Source of the DNA: Actinomycetes bacterium
GTDB taxonomy: Bacteria; Actinomycetota; Actinomycetes; Actinomycetales; Dermatophilaceae
Assembly (NCBI GenBank): GCA_029552065.1
Contig: JAKPEG010000017.1
Coordinates: 1-50,674, forward strand
DNA length: 50,674 nucleotides
Direction: 5' to 3'
The notes under the pieces were generated by a model. The model was not told the origin of the DNA. It was given only the letters and a program-made list of their open reading frames with translations, and ran no database searches. The translations under genes were made by a program, and so were the position numbers. Each line of letters begins with the position of its first letter. Position 1 is the stretch's first letter. This document shows, piece after piece, positions 1 to 7,335 of the stretch.

Positions 1-854
1 GACTGCGGCGGGGCGAGCCGGGATTCCTGGTTGAGGATGGCGAGCTCGAGCGCCCGGGATCGGGGCGCCGGAGCGATGCCGAGTTCGTCGTCGAGCACGT
101 CGCGCAGCCGCCGGTAGGCGCTCAGGGCGTCGGCCTGACGTCCGCTGCGATAGAGGGCGAGCATGAGCTGGCGGGTCCGGCGTTCCCGCAGCGGGGCGAG
201 CGCGACGAGGGCGGCAGCCTCCGCGGCAACCTGGACGTGCTGGCCGAGGGCGAGCCGCACGTCGACGAGTTCCTCCTCGAGGCCCTCGCGGACCTGGTCG
301 ATGCGCTCGGCCTCGATCCGCAGTTCCTCGTCCTCGACGATCTCCCCGAAGGGGCGTCCGCGCAGGAGGGCGAGCGCAGCCTCGACGTCCTGCAGCCGTC
401 GGGCAAGGCCGGCGGGGTCTCGGGCAGCGAGCGCCTCGGCTCGGATCGGCATCGCGAGCGGGTCCTCGCCCGCATCCCCGGCGGCCCGGGCGTGGTCGGC
501 ACGCCCCAGCCGGGCGACGATCTCGTCGAAGTCCTGCAGGTCGGTGCGGACGATCCGGGGGTCCAGGCGATAGCCGCCGCGCATCTTGGGCAGGGCGTCG
601 AGGTCGTCGATGCTCACGAGCTGGCGCACCTTGCCGACCTGCACCCGCAGGGCTGCGGCCACCGTGGGGGGCGCGCCGCGTCGCCAGATCCGCGCGATGA
701 GCTCGTCTGCGGTGAGCAGCCGCCCCGGGCGCAGGGCGAGCAGGGCGAGCGCGAGCGCCTGCTGGTGGCTCGTCACGAGGCTGACGACGCCTTCGCGAAC
801 GACCTGCACGGGGCCGAGAAGCTCGACCCGCACCGCTGCGGTCTCGCGCACCAT
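1..854 (-). CDS. SARP/AfsR-type transcriptional regulator, 3' part outside window
   Basis: The minus strand reads open from an ATG at 854 to the window edge, giving the first 284 residues. Residues ~8-95 resemble an OmpR-type winged helix (LLGPVQV, then TVAAALRVQVGKVRQL). From ~115 the sequence matches the helical bacterial transcriptional activator domain (BTAD), including RRTRQLMLALYRSGRQADAL and YRRLRDVLDDELG, which are typical of SARP regulators. SARPs bind direct heptamer repeats and usually activate nearby biosynthetic genes. The target here is unknown because most of the neighbourhood lies outside the window. It could be a short SARP or a longer AfsR-like protein with an ATPase domain; the truncation hides this. 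The family call is strong and the exact start is moderately certain (weak GGGGA ribosome site). Confidence 0.85.
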   Translation of the reverse strand, partial: MVRETAAVRVELLGPVQVVREGVVSLVTSHQQALALALLALRPGRLLTADELIARIWRRGAPPTVAAALRVQVGKVRQLVSIDDLDALPKMRGGYRLDPRIVRTDLQDFDEIVARLGRADHARAAGDAGEDPLAMPIRAEALAARDPAGLARRLQDVEAALALLRGRPFGEIVEDEELRIEAERIDQVREGLEEELVDVRLALGQHVQVAAEAAALVALAPLRERRTRQLMLALYRSGRQADALSAYRRLRDVLDDELGIAPAPRSRALELAILNQESRLAPPQ

Positions 855-1103
855 GCGGCCGTCCCCTTGCCGTGTCCGATTCTGGGGGCAGAATACCCGC
901 CCTTTGCGTTCCCTTTACCTTTCCTCGGCAATCTATGTTCCGGTACTCAAGGCCAGGGGCACCACCCGGACGGGTCGGTCACACGGGCACGAGTTCCAGC
1001 CCAGGGGAGAGGCCGGCCCGGCCGCAGGGGGGCCGGGCCTGTCTCGCCTGGTCACGACTTCTCGTGACCTTGGCGAAGCACGGCCCCCCCGGTGCCCCGA
1101 ATC
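855..1103. other. Intergenic region with SARP promoter side and a small inverted repeat
   Basis: No convincing coding sequence is visible. The part nearest the SARP gene is relatively AT-rich (about 880-945) and probably holds its promoter, though I cannot fix the -35/-10. An inverted repeat with 7-bp arms and a 4-nt loop lies at 1051-1068 (arms GTCACGA and TCGTGAC), just past the stop of the monooxygenase gene. It could be that operon's terminator or a protein-binding site. Confidence 0.45.
900..921. promoter_or_regulatory. Two 11-bp-spaced direct repeats upstream of the SARP gene
   Basis: The sequence CCCTTTGCGTT is followed directly by CCCTTTACCTT, so a CCCTTT core recurs with an 11-bp period. 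SARP regulators bind direct heptamers spaced 11 bp apart, so this could be an autoregulatory site. The repeat is seen; the binding is inferred. Confidence 0.35.
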
Positions 1104-2402
1104 TCAGGCGGGTGCGGCGGCTGCCTCCTGCTCGCTCACCGCGATCGAGTCGAGCGGGAGGATCGGATAGAGCGGCGGCTCCTGCTCGGGGGTGAGCGCA
1201 GTCGGGCCGTAGATCCACGCGGCATACGTGTAGTCGTAGGTGTCCCGCGCGCGCAGGATCGCGTTGCGCTGCAGCCGCTTCGTCCCGCCGTGGTGCCACA
1301 GCTCACCCCACACGCGGCCGGTCGACAGCACCCGTCGGCAGTGCTCGGGACGCACCGCGTTGTATGCCGTGAGGGCGCTGTCCCAGTCGATGCCGGTGCC
1401 GCCGTCGGCGGTCCGCTGCACCTGCTGGGCTCCGACGTGCTCGGCGAGCACCCACCCGTCCTCGATCGCCATGATCGCGCCCTGGGCCATGTATTGCAGC
1501 GGCGGGTGTGCGGAATCGCCGAGCAGGGCGATCCTCCCGTGGACCCAGTTGAGGATGGGGTTACGGTCGAACATCCGCCACCACCGGTCGCGCCACATGA
1601 GCGGCAGGCCGAGCTGGATGGGCTCGCACATTCCCTCGAATGCGGCGTCGAGTTCGTCCGGCGTGCCCCAGTCCTCTTCGCCCGCCACGGCCTTGGGCGA
1701 CTGGAAGACAGCCACCTGGTTGAACATCTCCCCGCCCCGCAGGGGATATTGCACGAAATGGCAGCGCGGACCGACGTAAACGACGACGTCGGTCTCGGAC
1801 ACCTGGTTGGAGCGGACCTTGTCGATCGTCACGGCGCCGCGGTAGGCGACGTAGGAGGAGTTGACCGGCTCGTCGTCGACGAGCAGCTTGCGCGCGACCG
1901 AGTGCATGCCGTCGGCGGCGATGACGACCTCGGCCTCCTCCTCGTGCCCGTCGGCGAAGATCGCCTTCGCGCCGCGGTCGGTGTTCTCGTAGCCCACGCA
2001 CCGCTGGTCGTTGAGCAACTCGACGCCGGCCCGCTGGCAGGCCCGCAGGAAGATCCCGTGCAGGTCGCTGCGGTGGATGACCATGTAGGGGAAGCCGTAG
2101 GTCTTCTCCAGGTCGGCGAGATCGAGCCGGGTGAGCTCCTGCCCGTCGACGGCGTCCTTCATGATCATGTTGGCCGGGACGACGCCGAGGGTCTTGGCTT
2201 CGTCGAGCAGACCGTAGTCGTCGAGGATGCGGGTGCAGTTGGGGGCGATCTGCAGGCCGGCGCCCACCTCGCCGAACTGGGCGGCGCTCTCGAGGAGGCG
2301 GACGCGAAGCCCCTTGCGGGACAAGGCGAGCGCGCAGCTCAAGCCGCCGATGCCGCCCCCGACGACGACGACGTCGGGACGCTGGGACGTGGTCTCGCTC
2401 AT
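1104..2402 (-). CDS. FAD-dependent aromatic hydroxylase, probably 3-hydroxybenzoate 6-monooxygenase
   Basis: A 432-residue flavoprotein monooxygenase of the UbiH/salicylate hydroxylase type. It has the N-terminal nucleotide-binding motif VVGGGIGGLS (residues ~13-22), the DG motif VIAADGMHS near 165, and the FAD ribose-binding GD motif ALLGDSAHPP near 305. It would hydroxylate a hydroxybenzoate with NAD(P)H and O2. The adjacent gentisate ring-cleavage genes make 3-hydroxybenzoate to gentisate the best guess; salicylate 5-hydroxylation is the alternative. The ATG at 2402 follows an AGGAG site. A more upstream ATG is open but would include the ribosome site. It is the last gene of the gentisate operon, 31 nt after the isomerase gene. 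Confidence 0.85.
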   Translation of the reverse strand: MSETTSQRPDVVVVGGGIGGLSCALALSRKGLRVRLLESAAQFGEVGAGLQIAPNCTRILDDYGLLDEAKTLGVVPANMIMKDAVDGQELTRLDLADLEKTYGFPYMVIHRSDLHGIFLRACQRAGVELLNDQRCVGYENTDRGAKAIFADGHEEEAEVVIAADGMHSVARKLLVDDEPVNSSYVAYRGAVTIDKVRSNQVSETDVVVYVGPRCHFVQYPLRGGEMFNQVAVFQSPKAVAGEEDWGTPDELDAAFEGMCEPIQLGLPLMWRDRWWRMFDRNPILNWVHGRIALLGDSAHPPLQYMAQGAIMAIEDGWVLAEHVGAQQVQRTADGGTGIDWDSALTAYNAVRPEHCRRVLSTGRVWGELWHHGGTKRLQRNAILRARDTYDYTYAAWIYGPTALTPEQEPPLYPILPLDSIAVSEQEAAAAPA

Positions 2403-2433
2403 GGTGACTCCTCGAGGTGGATCGGTCCGCCGG

Positions 2434-3177
2434 TCACAGCCAGGCGGGAAGTGTGGGGATGGTCGTGGGCTGGTCGGCGCGGCTCGCGCGCAGCCCCTGC
2501 TCGCCGCCACGACCGGCGAGGTATGCCGTGCAGTCGGCGAGTGCGCCGAAGACGAGGACCGGCGGGCCGCTCTCGGTGCCGGGCAGGGTCCACGTGACGC
2601 CGTCGGCGTCCACGGGCCAGACCTGCACCTCGGGCGAGTCGGCGAGGGGCGCCTGGCGGCGCTTGCCGACGATGTCGTGGCCGAGCTCGCGCAGGAAGGC
2701 GACCGGCAGGTCGGCGAAGCCGAGCCCTGTGCCCAGGTCGACGGCGTGGACGAGCACCTCGCGGGCGCGCATCCACGGGGTCTCCCAGGCCGGCACCGTG
2801 CGACCCTGGGCGGTGACGACCTCGACGGCCCATTGCGCCTCGGTGAGGCCGGCCATCGCCTCGGCGAGCGAGGCGGCGGACCGGTCGAACCACGCGGCGA
2901 GATCGACCCCGGGCAGCGTGCTGCCGGCCTCGATGTCGGCCACGCGCTGCTCGGGCGAGGAATACATCGGGGTCCGGACGCCGGTGGCCGCCCAGTGCAC
3001 GAGGTTGCCGACGGCGTCGCCGTTGGCCGCGAGGTGGGCGGCGAGATGCTTGCGCGTCCACCCCGGCAGCAGGCTCGGCGCTGCGAAGGACTCCTCGTCG
3101 AGACCGCCGAGAGCGCCCTGGCACAGGAGCGTGCCCTGCTCGACCCAGCGGCGGGCGTCGGCGAGCGTCCTGGCCAT
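2434..3177 (-). CDS. Mycothiol-dependent maleylpyruvate isomerase
   Basis: A 247-residue DinB-fold protein. The N-terminal stretch with LLPGWTRKHLAAHLAANG and the later REVLVHAVDLG carry the His, Glu and His expected to bind the metal in mycothiol-dependent maleylpyruvate isomerases. The enzyme isomerises maleylpyruvate, the gentisate ring-cleavage product, to fumarylpyruvate, using mycothiol in place of glutathione. Its start codon overlaps the upstream hydrolase stop by one base (TGATG), so translation is probably coupled. A mycothiol enzyme fits an actinobacterial host. The family is confident, and the substrate is supported by the operon. Confidence 0.88.
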   Translation of the reverse strand: MARTLADARRWVEQGTLLCQGALGGLDEESFAAPSLLPGWTRKHLAAHLAANGDAVGNLVHWAATGVRTPMYSSPEQRVADIEAGSTLPGVDLAAWFDRSAASLAEAMAGLTEAQWAVEVVTAQGRTVPAWETPWMRAREVLVHAVDLGTGLGFADLPVAFLRELGHDIVGKRRQAPLADSPEVQVWPVDADGVTWTLPGTESGPPVLVFGALADCTAYLAGRGGEQGLRASRADQPTTIPTLPAWL

Positions 3178-4016
3178 CAGGCGCCCTCGGGGACGACCCG
3201 GTTGACCAGCCGCCCGATGCCCTCGATCTCGGTGACGACGAGCTCGCCGCCCTGCAGGTAGCGCGGGGGCTTGCGCGCGTGCCCGACGCCACCGGGGGTG
3301 CCGGTGGCGATGAGGTCGCCGGGGCGCAGCCGGACCATCGTCGAGATGTACTCGACGAGCGCGACCGGGTCGAAGAGCAGGTCGCCGGTGTTGTCGGCCT
3401 GCATCGTCTCGCCGTCGACCTCGCAGCGCACCGCGAGCGTCGGGCGCACCCCGCCGGGCAGCTCGTCGGGGGTGACCAGGACGGGGCCGACCGGGGTCGA
3501 GCTGTCCCAGTTCTTGCCCTGGAGCCATTCGCGGGTGCGGAACTGCCAGTCGCGGCAGGTGATGTCGTTGAGCACGGTGAAGCCGGCGATCGCAGCCTCC
3601 GCCTGGGCGGTCGTGGCCCGGCGCACCGGCGCACCGATGACGACCGCGAGTTCGACCTCCCAGTCGAACTCGCCGGTCTCGACCGGCCGGCGGATGTCGT
3701 CGGTGGCCCCGATGAGGGTGTCGGCGAACTTCGCGAAGAGGGTGGGCCAGGCCGGCAGGTCGCGGCCCATCTCGGTGATGTGGGTCTTGTAGTTGAGCCC
3801 CACGCAGACCACCTTGCTCGGCTCGCTCACGAGCGTCGCGTATGCCGCGTCCGCGGCGGCGTGGGTGGGTCCGGTGGCGTCGGCGGCCACCTCGCGCCAG
3901 TCGGGCAGGGCGAGCAGGGCGCCGACGTCGGGCAGGCCGACCTCGACGAGGGTGTCGCCGTCGACCCGGACCGCTGCGGTCCGTCCTCCGGCCAGGCGGA
4001 TCGTCGCGAGCTTCAT
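3177..4016 (-). CDS. Fumarylpyruvate hydrolase (FAH family)
   Basis: A 279-residue fumarylacetoacetate-hydrolase-family protein. An N-terminal cap of ~70 residues is followed by the catalytic domain starting at KVVCVGLNYKTHITEMG. Metal-binding acidic residues are visible in FDWEVELAVVIG and NDITCRDWQ, and the conserved TGTPGGVG lies near the C-terminus. It would hydrolyse fumarylpyruvate to fumarate and pyruvate, the last step of the mycothiol gentisate pathway. Its ATG overlaps the dioxygenase stop in an ATGA junction and its stop overlaps the isomerase start, so the three enzymes are tightly coupled. Confidence 0.88.
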   Translation of the reverse strand: MKLATIRLAGGRTAAVRVDGDTLVEVGLPDVGALLALPDWREVAADATGPTHAAADAAYATLVSEPSKVVCVGLNYKTHITEMGRDLPAWPTLFAKFADTLIGATDDIRRPVETGEFDWEVELAVVIGAPVRRATTAQAEAAIAGFTVLNDITCRDWQFRTREWLQGKNWDSSTPVGPVLVTPDELPGGVRPTLAVRCEVDGETMQADNTGDLLFDPVALVEYISTMVRLRPGDLIATGTPGGVGHARKPPRYLQGGELVVTEIEGIGRLVNRVVPEGA

Positions 4017-5170
4017 CGTGCGTCCTCCACTCGGGTGCGAGCCAGGGCGAGCCGCTCGAAGATCGGCGCGTCGCTGAACTGGAATAGGTCGAGGGCTCCG
4101 GAGTCGGAGTCGGTGCTGCCGGCCTCGGAGGTGATCGTGAGCGGCTGCCACGAGGGGACGACGAACAGGTCGCCGCGGTTGACCGTCCAGCTGAACGACC
4201 CCACGGTGACGACACCCGAGCCGTCGAAGACCGTGTAGACCGAGGAGCCGGTGTCCCGCCGGGTCGCGGTCTGGGTGCCGCGGGTGATCCGGTGGAACTG
4301 GGTGCGGATGGTCTGGGTGATGTCGCCGGCGGTCGTCGGGTTGAGGAAGCGGATGGCCGCGTGGCCAGGCTCGACGGTGACCGCGTAGCCCTCGCGCTCG
4401 AGCTCGAGCTGGTCGGTGAGGGCGGCGTCGGTGTCCTCCCAGCGGTAGCACAGCAGTGGCGAGCCGGCCGTGGCGCCGATCTGGGAGAGCGGGGCGATGC
4501 CCGGGTGACCCCAGAGGCGCTGCGAGCGGGAGCGCTCGGGGGTGGTCATCTCCGCCTGGGTCATCTCCTCGCGCCCGTAGTCGAAGAAGGTGCTCTCGAT
4601 CATGTACTGGAACGGGATGTCCAGGCCGTCGACCCAGGCCATCGGCTTCTCGGCCGCGTTGTGGTGGCCGTGCCAGTTCCACTGGAACTGGGGGAGGAAG
4701 TCGCCGCGGTTCATCGGGACCGGGTCCCCCTCGACGATCGTCCACACGCCCTCGCCCTCGACGACGAAGCGGAAGGCGTTCTGGGTGTGCCGGTGCTCGG
4801 GGGCATTCTCGCCGGGCAGGAGGTACTGGATGGCCGCCCAGAGCGTCGGCGTGGCATAGGGCCGCCCGCCGAGGCTCGGGTTGGCCAGCGCGATCGCGCG
4901 GCGCTCACCGCCGCGACCGACCGGGACGAGGTCGCCCGCGACGCCGGCCAGCTCGAGCAGCTTGGACCACTCCCACAGGTGCGGCTGGGCCTTGGACTTG
5001 GGCTCCGGCGGCATGAGGTCGCCGATCTCGGTCCACAGCGGGACGAGCAGCTCCTTCTCGAAGCCGCGGTAGAGCTCCTCCAACTCGGGGGTGACCGGGG
5101 GCTGGCCGGGCCCGTCGACGGCGACCAGGCTGACGGGGGAGAGGGGTGGCGATGTCGGCGGCTGATTCAC
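4013..5170 (-). CDS. Gentisate 1,2-dioxygenase
   Basis: A 385-residue bicupin protein. The first cupin holds PEHRHTQNAFRFVVEG followed by a downstream HGHHN, supplying the Fe(II)-binding histidines. A second cupin occupies the C-terminal part (FDGSGVVTVG, WTVNRGDLFVVPSW). It opens the gentisate ring with O2 to give maleylpyruvate. A GTG start at 5170 is preferred because AGGAGG lies 5 nt upstream; a longer ATG start at 5221 would place that ribosome site inside the coding region. It is the first gene of the operon and is divergent from the IclR regulator. Confidence 0.92.
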   Translation of the reverse strand: MNQPPTSPPLSPVSLVAVDGPGQPPVTPELEELYRGFEKELLVPLWTEIGDLMPPEPKSKAQPHLWEWSKLLELAGVAGDLVPVGRGGERRAIALANPSLGGRPYATPTLWAAIQYLLPGENAPEHRHTQNAFRFVVEGEGVWTIVEGDPVPMNRGDFLPQFQWNWHGHHNAAEKPMAWVDGLDIPFQYMIESTFFDYGREEMTQAEMTTPERSRSQRLWGHPGIAPLSQIGATAGSPLLCYRWEDTDAALTDQLELEREGYAVTVEPGHAAIRFLNPTTAGDITQTIRTQFHRITRGTQTATRRDTGSSVYTVFDGSGVVTVGSFSWTVNRGDLFVVPSWQPLTITSEAGSTDSDSGALDLFQFSDAPIFERLALARTRVEDAR

Positions 5171-5251
5171 GGTGGCCTCCTGGCTGCGGTGTGGACAGGT
5201 CCGGGCTGGATTCCTCGGCAACTATGGCCAGACTCGCGCCTCGGGCATTCG

Positions 5252-5278
5252 CAGAACAGTGGATTCTGTCTAGCAGAA
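5252..5278. promoter_or_regulatory. IclR-type operator: three alternating half-sites
   Basis: The divergent promoter region holds CAGAA (5252-5256), seven bases, TTCTG (5264-5268), five bases, then CAGAA (5274-5278). This gives two overlapping inverted repeats with N7 and N5 spacing that share the middle half-site. IclR regulators of gentisate genes are known to bind 5-bp inverted half-sites with N7/N5 spacing. The site lies between the divergent dioxygenase and regulator genes. The arrangement is seen; binding by the adjacent regulator is inferred. Confidence 0.6.
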
Positions 5279-5283
5279 CGGCA

Positions 5284-5289
5284 TACGCT
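5284..5289 (+). promoter_or_regulatory. Candidate -10 box for leaderless IclR transcript
   Basis: TACGCT lies exactly 6 nt before the GTG at 5296, the spacing expected when transcription starts at the start codon. No Shine-Dalgarno sequence is visible, which supports a leaderless start. The box overlaps a copy of the GGCATAC motif and follows the operator by 5 nt. Confidence 0.45.
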
Positions 5290-5295
5290 CGCGGT

Positions 5296-6060
5296 GTGAC
5301 CCGGGACATGAAGACCCGCCCGTCCTATGCGATCGCAAGCGTCGACCACGCGCTGCGCCTCGCGACGATCCTCCAGCTCGAAGGGGCGATCGGAGTGGCC
5401 GAGGCGGCGCAGCGGCTCGGTGTTGCCCGTTCGACGGCGCACCGGTTGCTCGCCATGCTCGTCTACCGCGACTTCGCCCGGCAGGACGACGCCCGGACCT
5501 ATCGGGTCGGCCCGGTGCTCGAACTGGCGACCCACTCGCACTCACAGACGGCTCGGCTGCGGGAACTCGCGCTCGAGCCGATGGGGGTGCTCGTCGACGT
5601 GCTCGACGAGACCGCCAACCTCGTCGTCCGGACGGGTGACACCGCGCGCTTCATCGCCGCCGTGGAATGCCGTCAGGCGCTGCGGGTGGGCAACCGCGAG
5701 GGGATGGTCTTCCCGGTCCATCGGGTGTCGGGCGGGCTCGTCCTGCTCGCCGACCTCTCCGACGAGGAGGTCGAGGCGCTCTATGCCCCCGAGAGGTTCA
5801 CCGATCGGCCGGACGACCGGCCCGACCTGTTCCGGCTGCGGCACGACCTCGCCCGGGTGCGCGCCAGCGGGCTCGCGGTCAACCAGGGGCGCTCGGAGCG
5901 GGGCGTGGTCGCGATCGGCCGCGCCGTGCGGGACAGCACCGGTCGGGCCCTCGCGGGCATCACGATCTCCATGCCGAGCGTGCGCTACCAACCCGCAGAC
6001 CTACCCCGTATCGATGCAGCCCTGCGTGCCTGCGCGGAGGGCATCGCCGCGCGGCTCTGA
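5296..6060 (+). CDS. IclR-family regulator of the gentisate operon
   Basis: A 254-residue IclR protein. Residues ~10-70 form the winged helix-turn-helix (QLEGAIGVAEAAQRLGVARS, then THRLLAMLVYRDF). The rest is the effector-binding domain, with conserved blocks such as RQALRVGNREGMVFP and NQGRSERGVVAIGRAV. It probably senses gentisate or 3-hydroxybenzoate and controls the divergent operon. An open frame extends back to 5146, into the dioxygenase gene. GTG 5296 is chosen because a -10-like box sits 6 nt upstream; ATG 5308 is the alternative. Confidence 0.85.
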   Translation: MTRDMKTRPSYAIASVDHALRLATILQLEGAIGVAEAAQRLGVARSTAHRLLAMLVYRDFARQDDARTYRVGPVLELATHSHSQTARLRELALEPMGVLVDVLDETANLVVRTGDTARFIAAVECRQALRVGNREGMVFPVHRVSGGLVLLADLSDEEVEALYAPERFTDRPDDRPDLFRLRHDLARVRASGLAVNQGRSERGVVAIGRAVRDSTGRALAGITISMPSVRYQPADLPRIDAALRACAEGIAARL

Positions 6061-6178
6061 GGCAGCCGTCGCGCCGGCATACCCCTGCCGAACGGTCCGC
6101 CGGGCTCGCGCGAGTGGCGCAGGGGGGAGAGGGGGGCGCCCGGAGTGGCACCGCCGAGGACAGACCTGAGGTCCTGAT

Positions 6179-6221
6179 TTCCTGAGAGTGTGCACTGCCA
6201 GGAGGTGCACACTCTCAGGAA
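6179..6221. repeat. Long hairpin repeat, copy 1 (convergent gene ends)
   Basis: A perfect 17-bp inverted repeat (arms 6179-6195 and 6205-6221) with a 9-nt loop, core TGAGAGTGTGCAC. It lies between the convergent ends of the IclR and MobA genes, so it may act as a bidirectional terminator. Closely related hairpins occur at 15696-15734 and 19817-19851. The rest of the 249-nt gap shows no gene, only one GGCATAC motif at 6076. Confidence 0.8.
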
Positions 6222-6309
6222 GTCACTACCCCTCCATTCCGCTCCGGAAGCTCCCTCCGCGCGTCGCTGGAGAGCGCACGCCGATCGGTGTGGTCACACC
6301 GGTGACCGG

Positions 6310-6966
6310 TCAGCGGCGCAACCGGGCGAGGTCCTCGGGGCTGTCGACGTCGCCGACGACGCCGCCGCCGGCCGGTATGCCGCGCACCTCCAGCGGCCGC
6401 AGCAACGCGCCGAGTGCTGCGCCCGTGGGGTTCCCGAGGGCGCGGGCCGCTCGCCCCAGCGCGTCGGCGCGATAGAGGCCGACCAGCCATTGCGGCCGAC
6501 CGGCCGGGTCGAGCAGGCACCAGCCCTCCGGCGCGCGCTCGGCGGGCGGGTGCGAATCGACGCCGGCCAGGAGCGCGGCGACGGCCGCCTCGGGCGCCGC
6601 GAGATCGCAGGCGAGGAGCAGGACGAACGGGGCACCGATGCTCCCGGCGGCGTCGGCGGCGACGCCGGCGACGGCGGCCTCGCGGTCACCGAGCTGCTCG
6701 AGGGCGACGAGCCCGGCCACCACGGCCGCGGCGGGCCCGCCGTGGGCGGGCTCCTCCCGGGTCTGGAGGACGCCGGGGGGCGTCCCGTCCGGCAGGGCGT
6801 GCGCGCCGACGACGACGACGCTCTCCGCGCCGTGGCAGGCGGCGAGCGCTCCGGCTAGCAGCGAACGCCCGCCGACGACGAGGGCGCCCTTGTCGGCGCC
6901 GCCGAGCCGGGTGCCGCGGCCGCCGGCAAGCACGATCGCGACATGTCCGGGGGCCGCGGTAGCCAT
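6310..6966 (-). CDS. mobA: MobA-like nucleotidyltransferase (molybdenum cofactor guanylyltransferase)
   Basis: A 218-residue protein with the NTP-transferase opening VAIVLAGGRGTRLGGADKGAL at residues ~8-28, the signature of MobA/MocA-type enzymes. Later REEPAHGGPAAAV and the acidic LLLACDLAAPE, a metal-site equivalent, fit the fold. MobA transfers GMP to molybdopterin. MocA (CMP transfer) or another sugar-phosphate-type transferase cannot be excluded without alignment. The ATG at 6966 is preceded by GGAGGTGACG. The gene is divergent from copZ. Confidence 0.78.
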   Translation of the reverse strand: MATAAPGHVAIVLAGGRGTRLGGADKGALVVGGRSLLAGALAACHGAESVVVVGAHALPDGTPPGVLQTREEPAHGGPAAAVVAGLVALEQLGDREAAVAGVAADAAGSIGAPFVLLLACDLAAPEAAVAALLAGVDSHPPAERAPEGWCLLDPAGRPQWLVGLYRADALGRAARALGNPTGAALGALLRPLEVRGIPAGGGVVGDVDSPEDLARLRR

Positions 6967-7013
6967 CGTCACCTCCGGGAATGCCCGTCGCACCGGCCTC
7001 GTTCAGTGGAGGC

Positions 7014-7036
7014 AGCATACCCACCGGGGGTATGCT
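7014..7036. promoter_or_regulatory. CsoR-like copper operator upstream of copZ-copA
   Basis: A 23-nt inverted repeat with 9-bp arms (AGCATACCC and GGGTATGCT) around a 5-nt GC centre. Copper-sensing CsoR repressors bind GC-centred pseudo-palindromes of the ATACCC...GGGTAT type, and the site lies 31 nt before copZ. TATGCT at 7031-7036 could be the copZ -10, so binding would occlude the promoter. The site also resembles the window-wide GTATGCC motif, which weakens a purely regulatory reading. Confidence 0.55.
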
Positions 7037-7067
7037 GTGCGGGTCACCTCCCAGCGAAGGAGCATCG

Positions 7068-7289
7068 ATGAGCACCCAGTCCTTCCAGGTCGACGGGATG
7101 ACCTGCGGGCACTGCGCCAACCACGTCCGCGGCGAGCTCGAAGCCGTGAGCGGCGTCTCCGGGGTCGAGGTCGACCTCGTCGCCGGCGGCACCTCGACCG
7201 TCACCGTCGAAGCCGACCGCGAGCTGTCCGACGCCGAGATCACCGCAGCCCTCGAGGAGGCCGGCAACTACACGCTCGCCGGGCGCTGA
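7068..7289 (+). CDS. copZ: Copper chaperone, heavy-metal-associated domain
   Basis: A 73-residue single HMA domain. The metal site GMTCGHC (residues ~11-17) supplies the CxxC pair that binds Cu(I), and the remainder has the beta-alpha-beta-beta-alpha-beta pattern of CopZ proteins. It would deliver copper to the adjacent P-type ATPase. The ATG at 7068 follows GAAGGAG; the open frame extends further upstream but has no ribosome site there. It is 46 nt from copA and likely co-transcribed with it. Confidence 0.92.
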   Translation: MSTQSFQVDGMTCGHCANHVRGELEAVSGVSGVEVDLVAGGTSTVTVEADRELSDAEITAALEEAGNYTLAGR

Positions 7290-7335
7290 GTCCGCACGGA
7301 CCCGGCAGTCGGCGGCCGTGATCTGCCCACCAGCC

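Noticed and set aside
5146-5295. Longer N-terminus of the IclR regulator from 5146
   Set aside because: It would run through the divergent promoter, the operator and the start of the dioxygenase gene, and has no family similarity.
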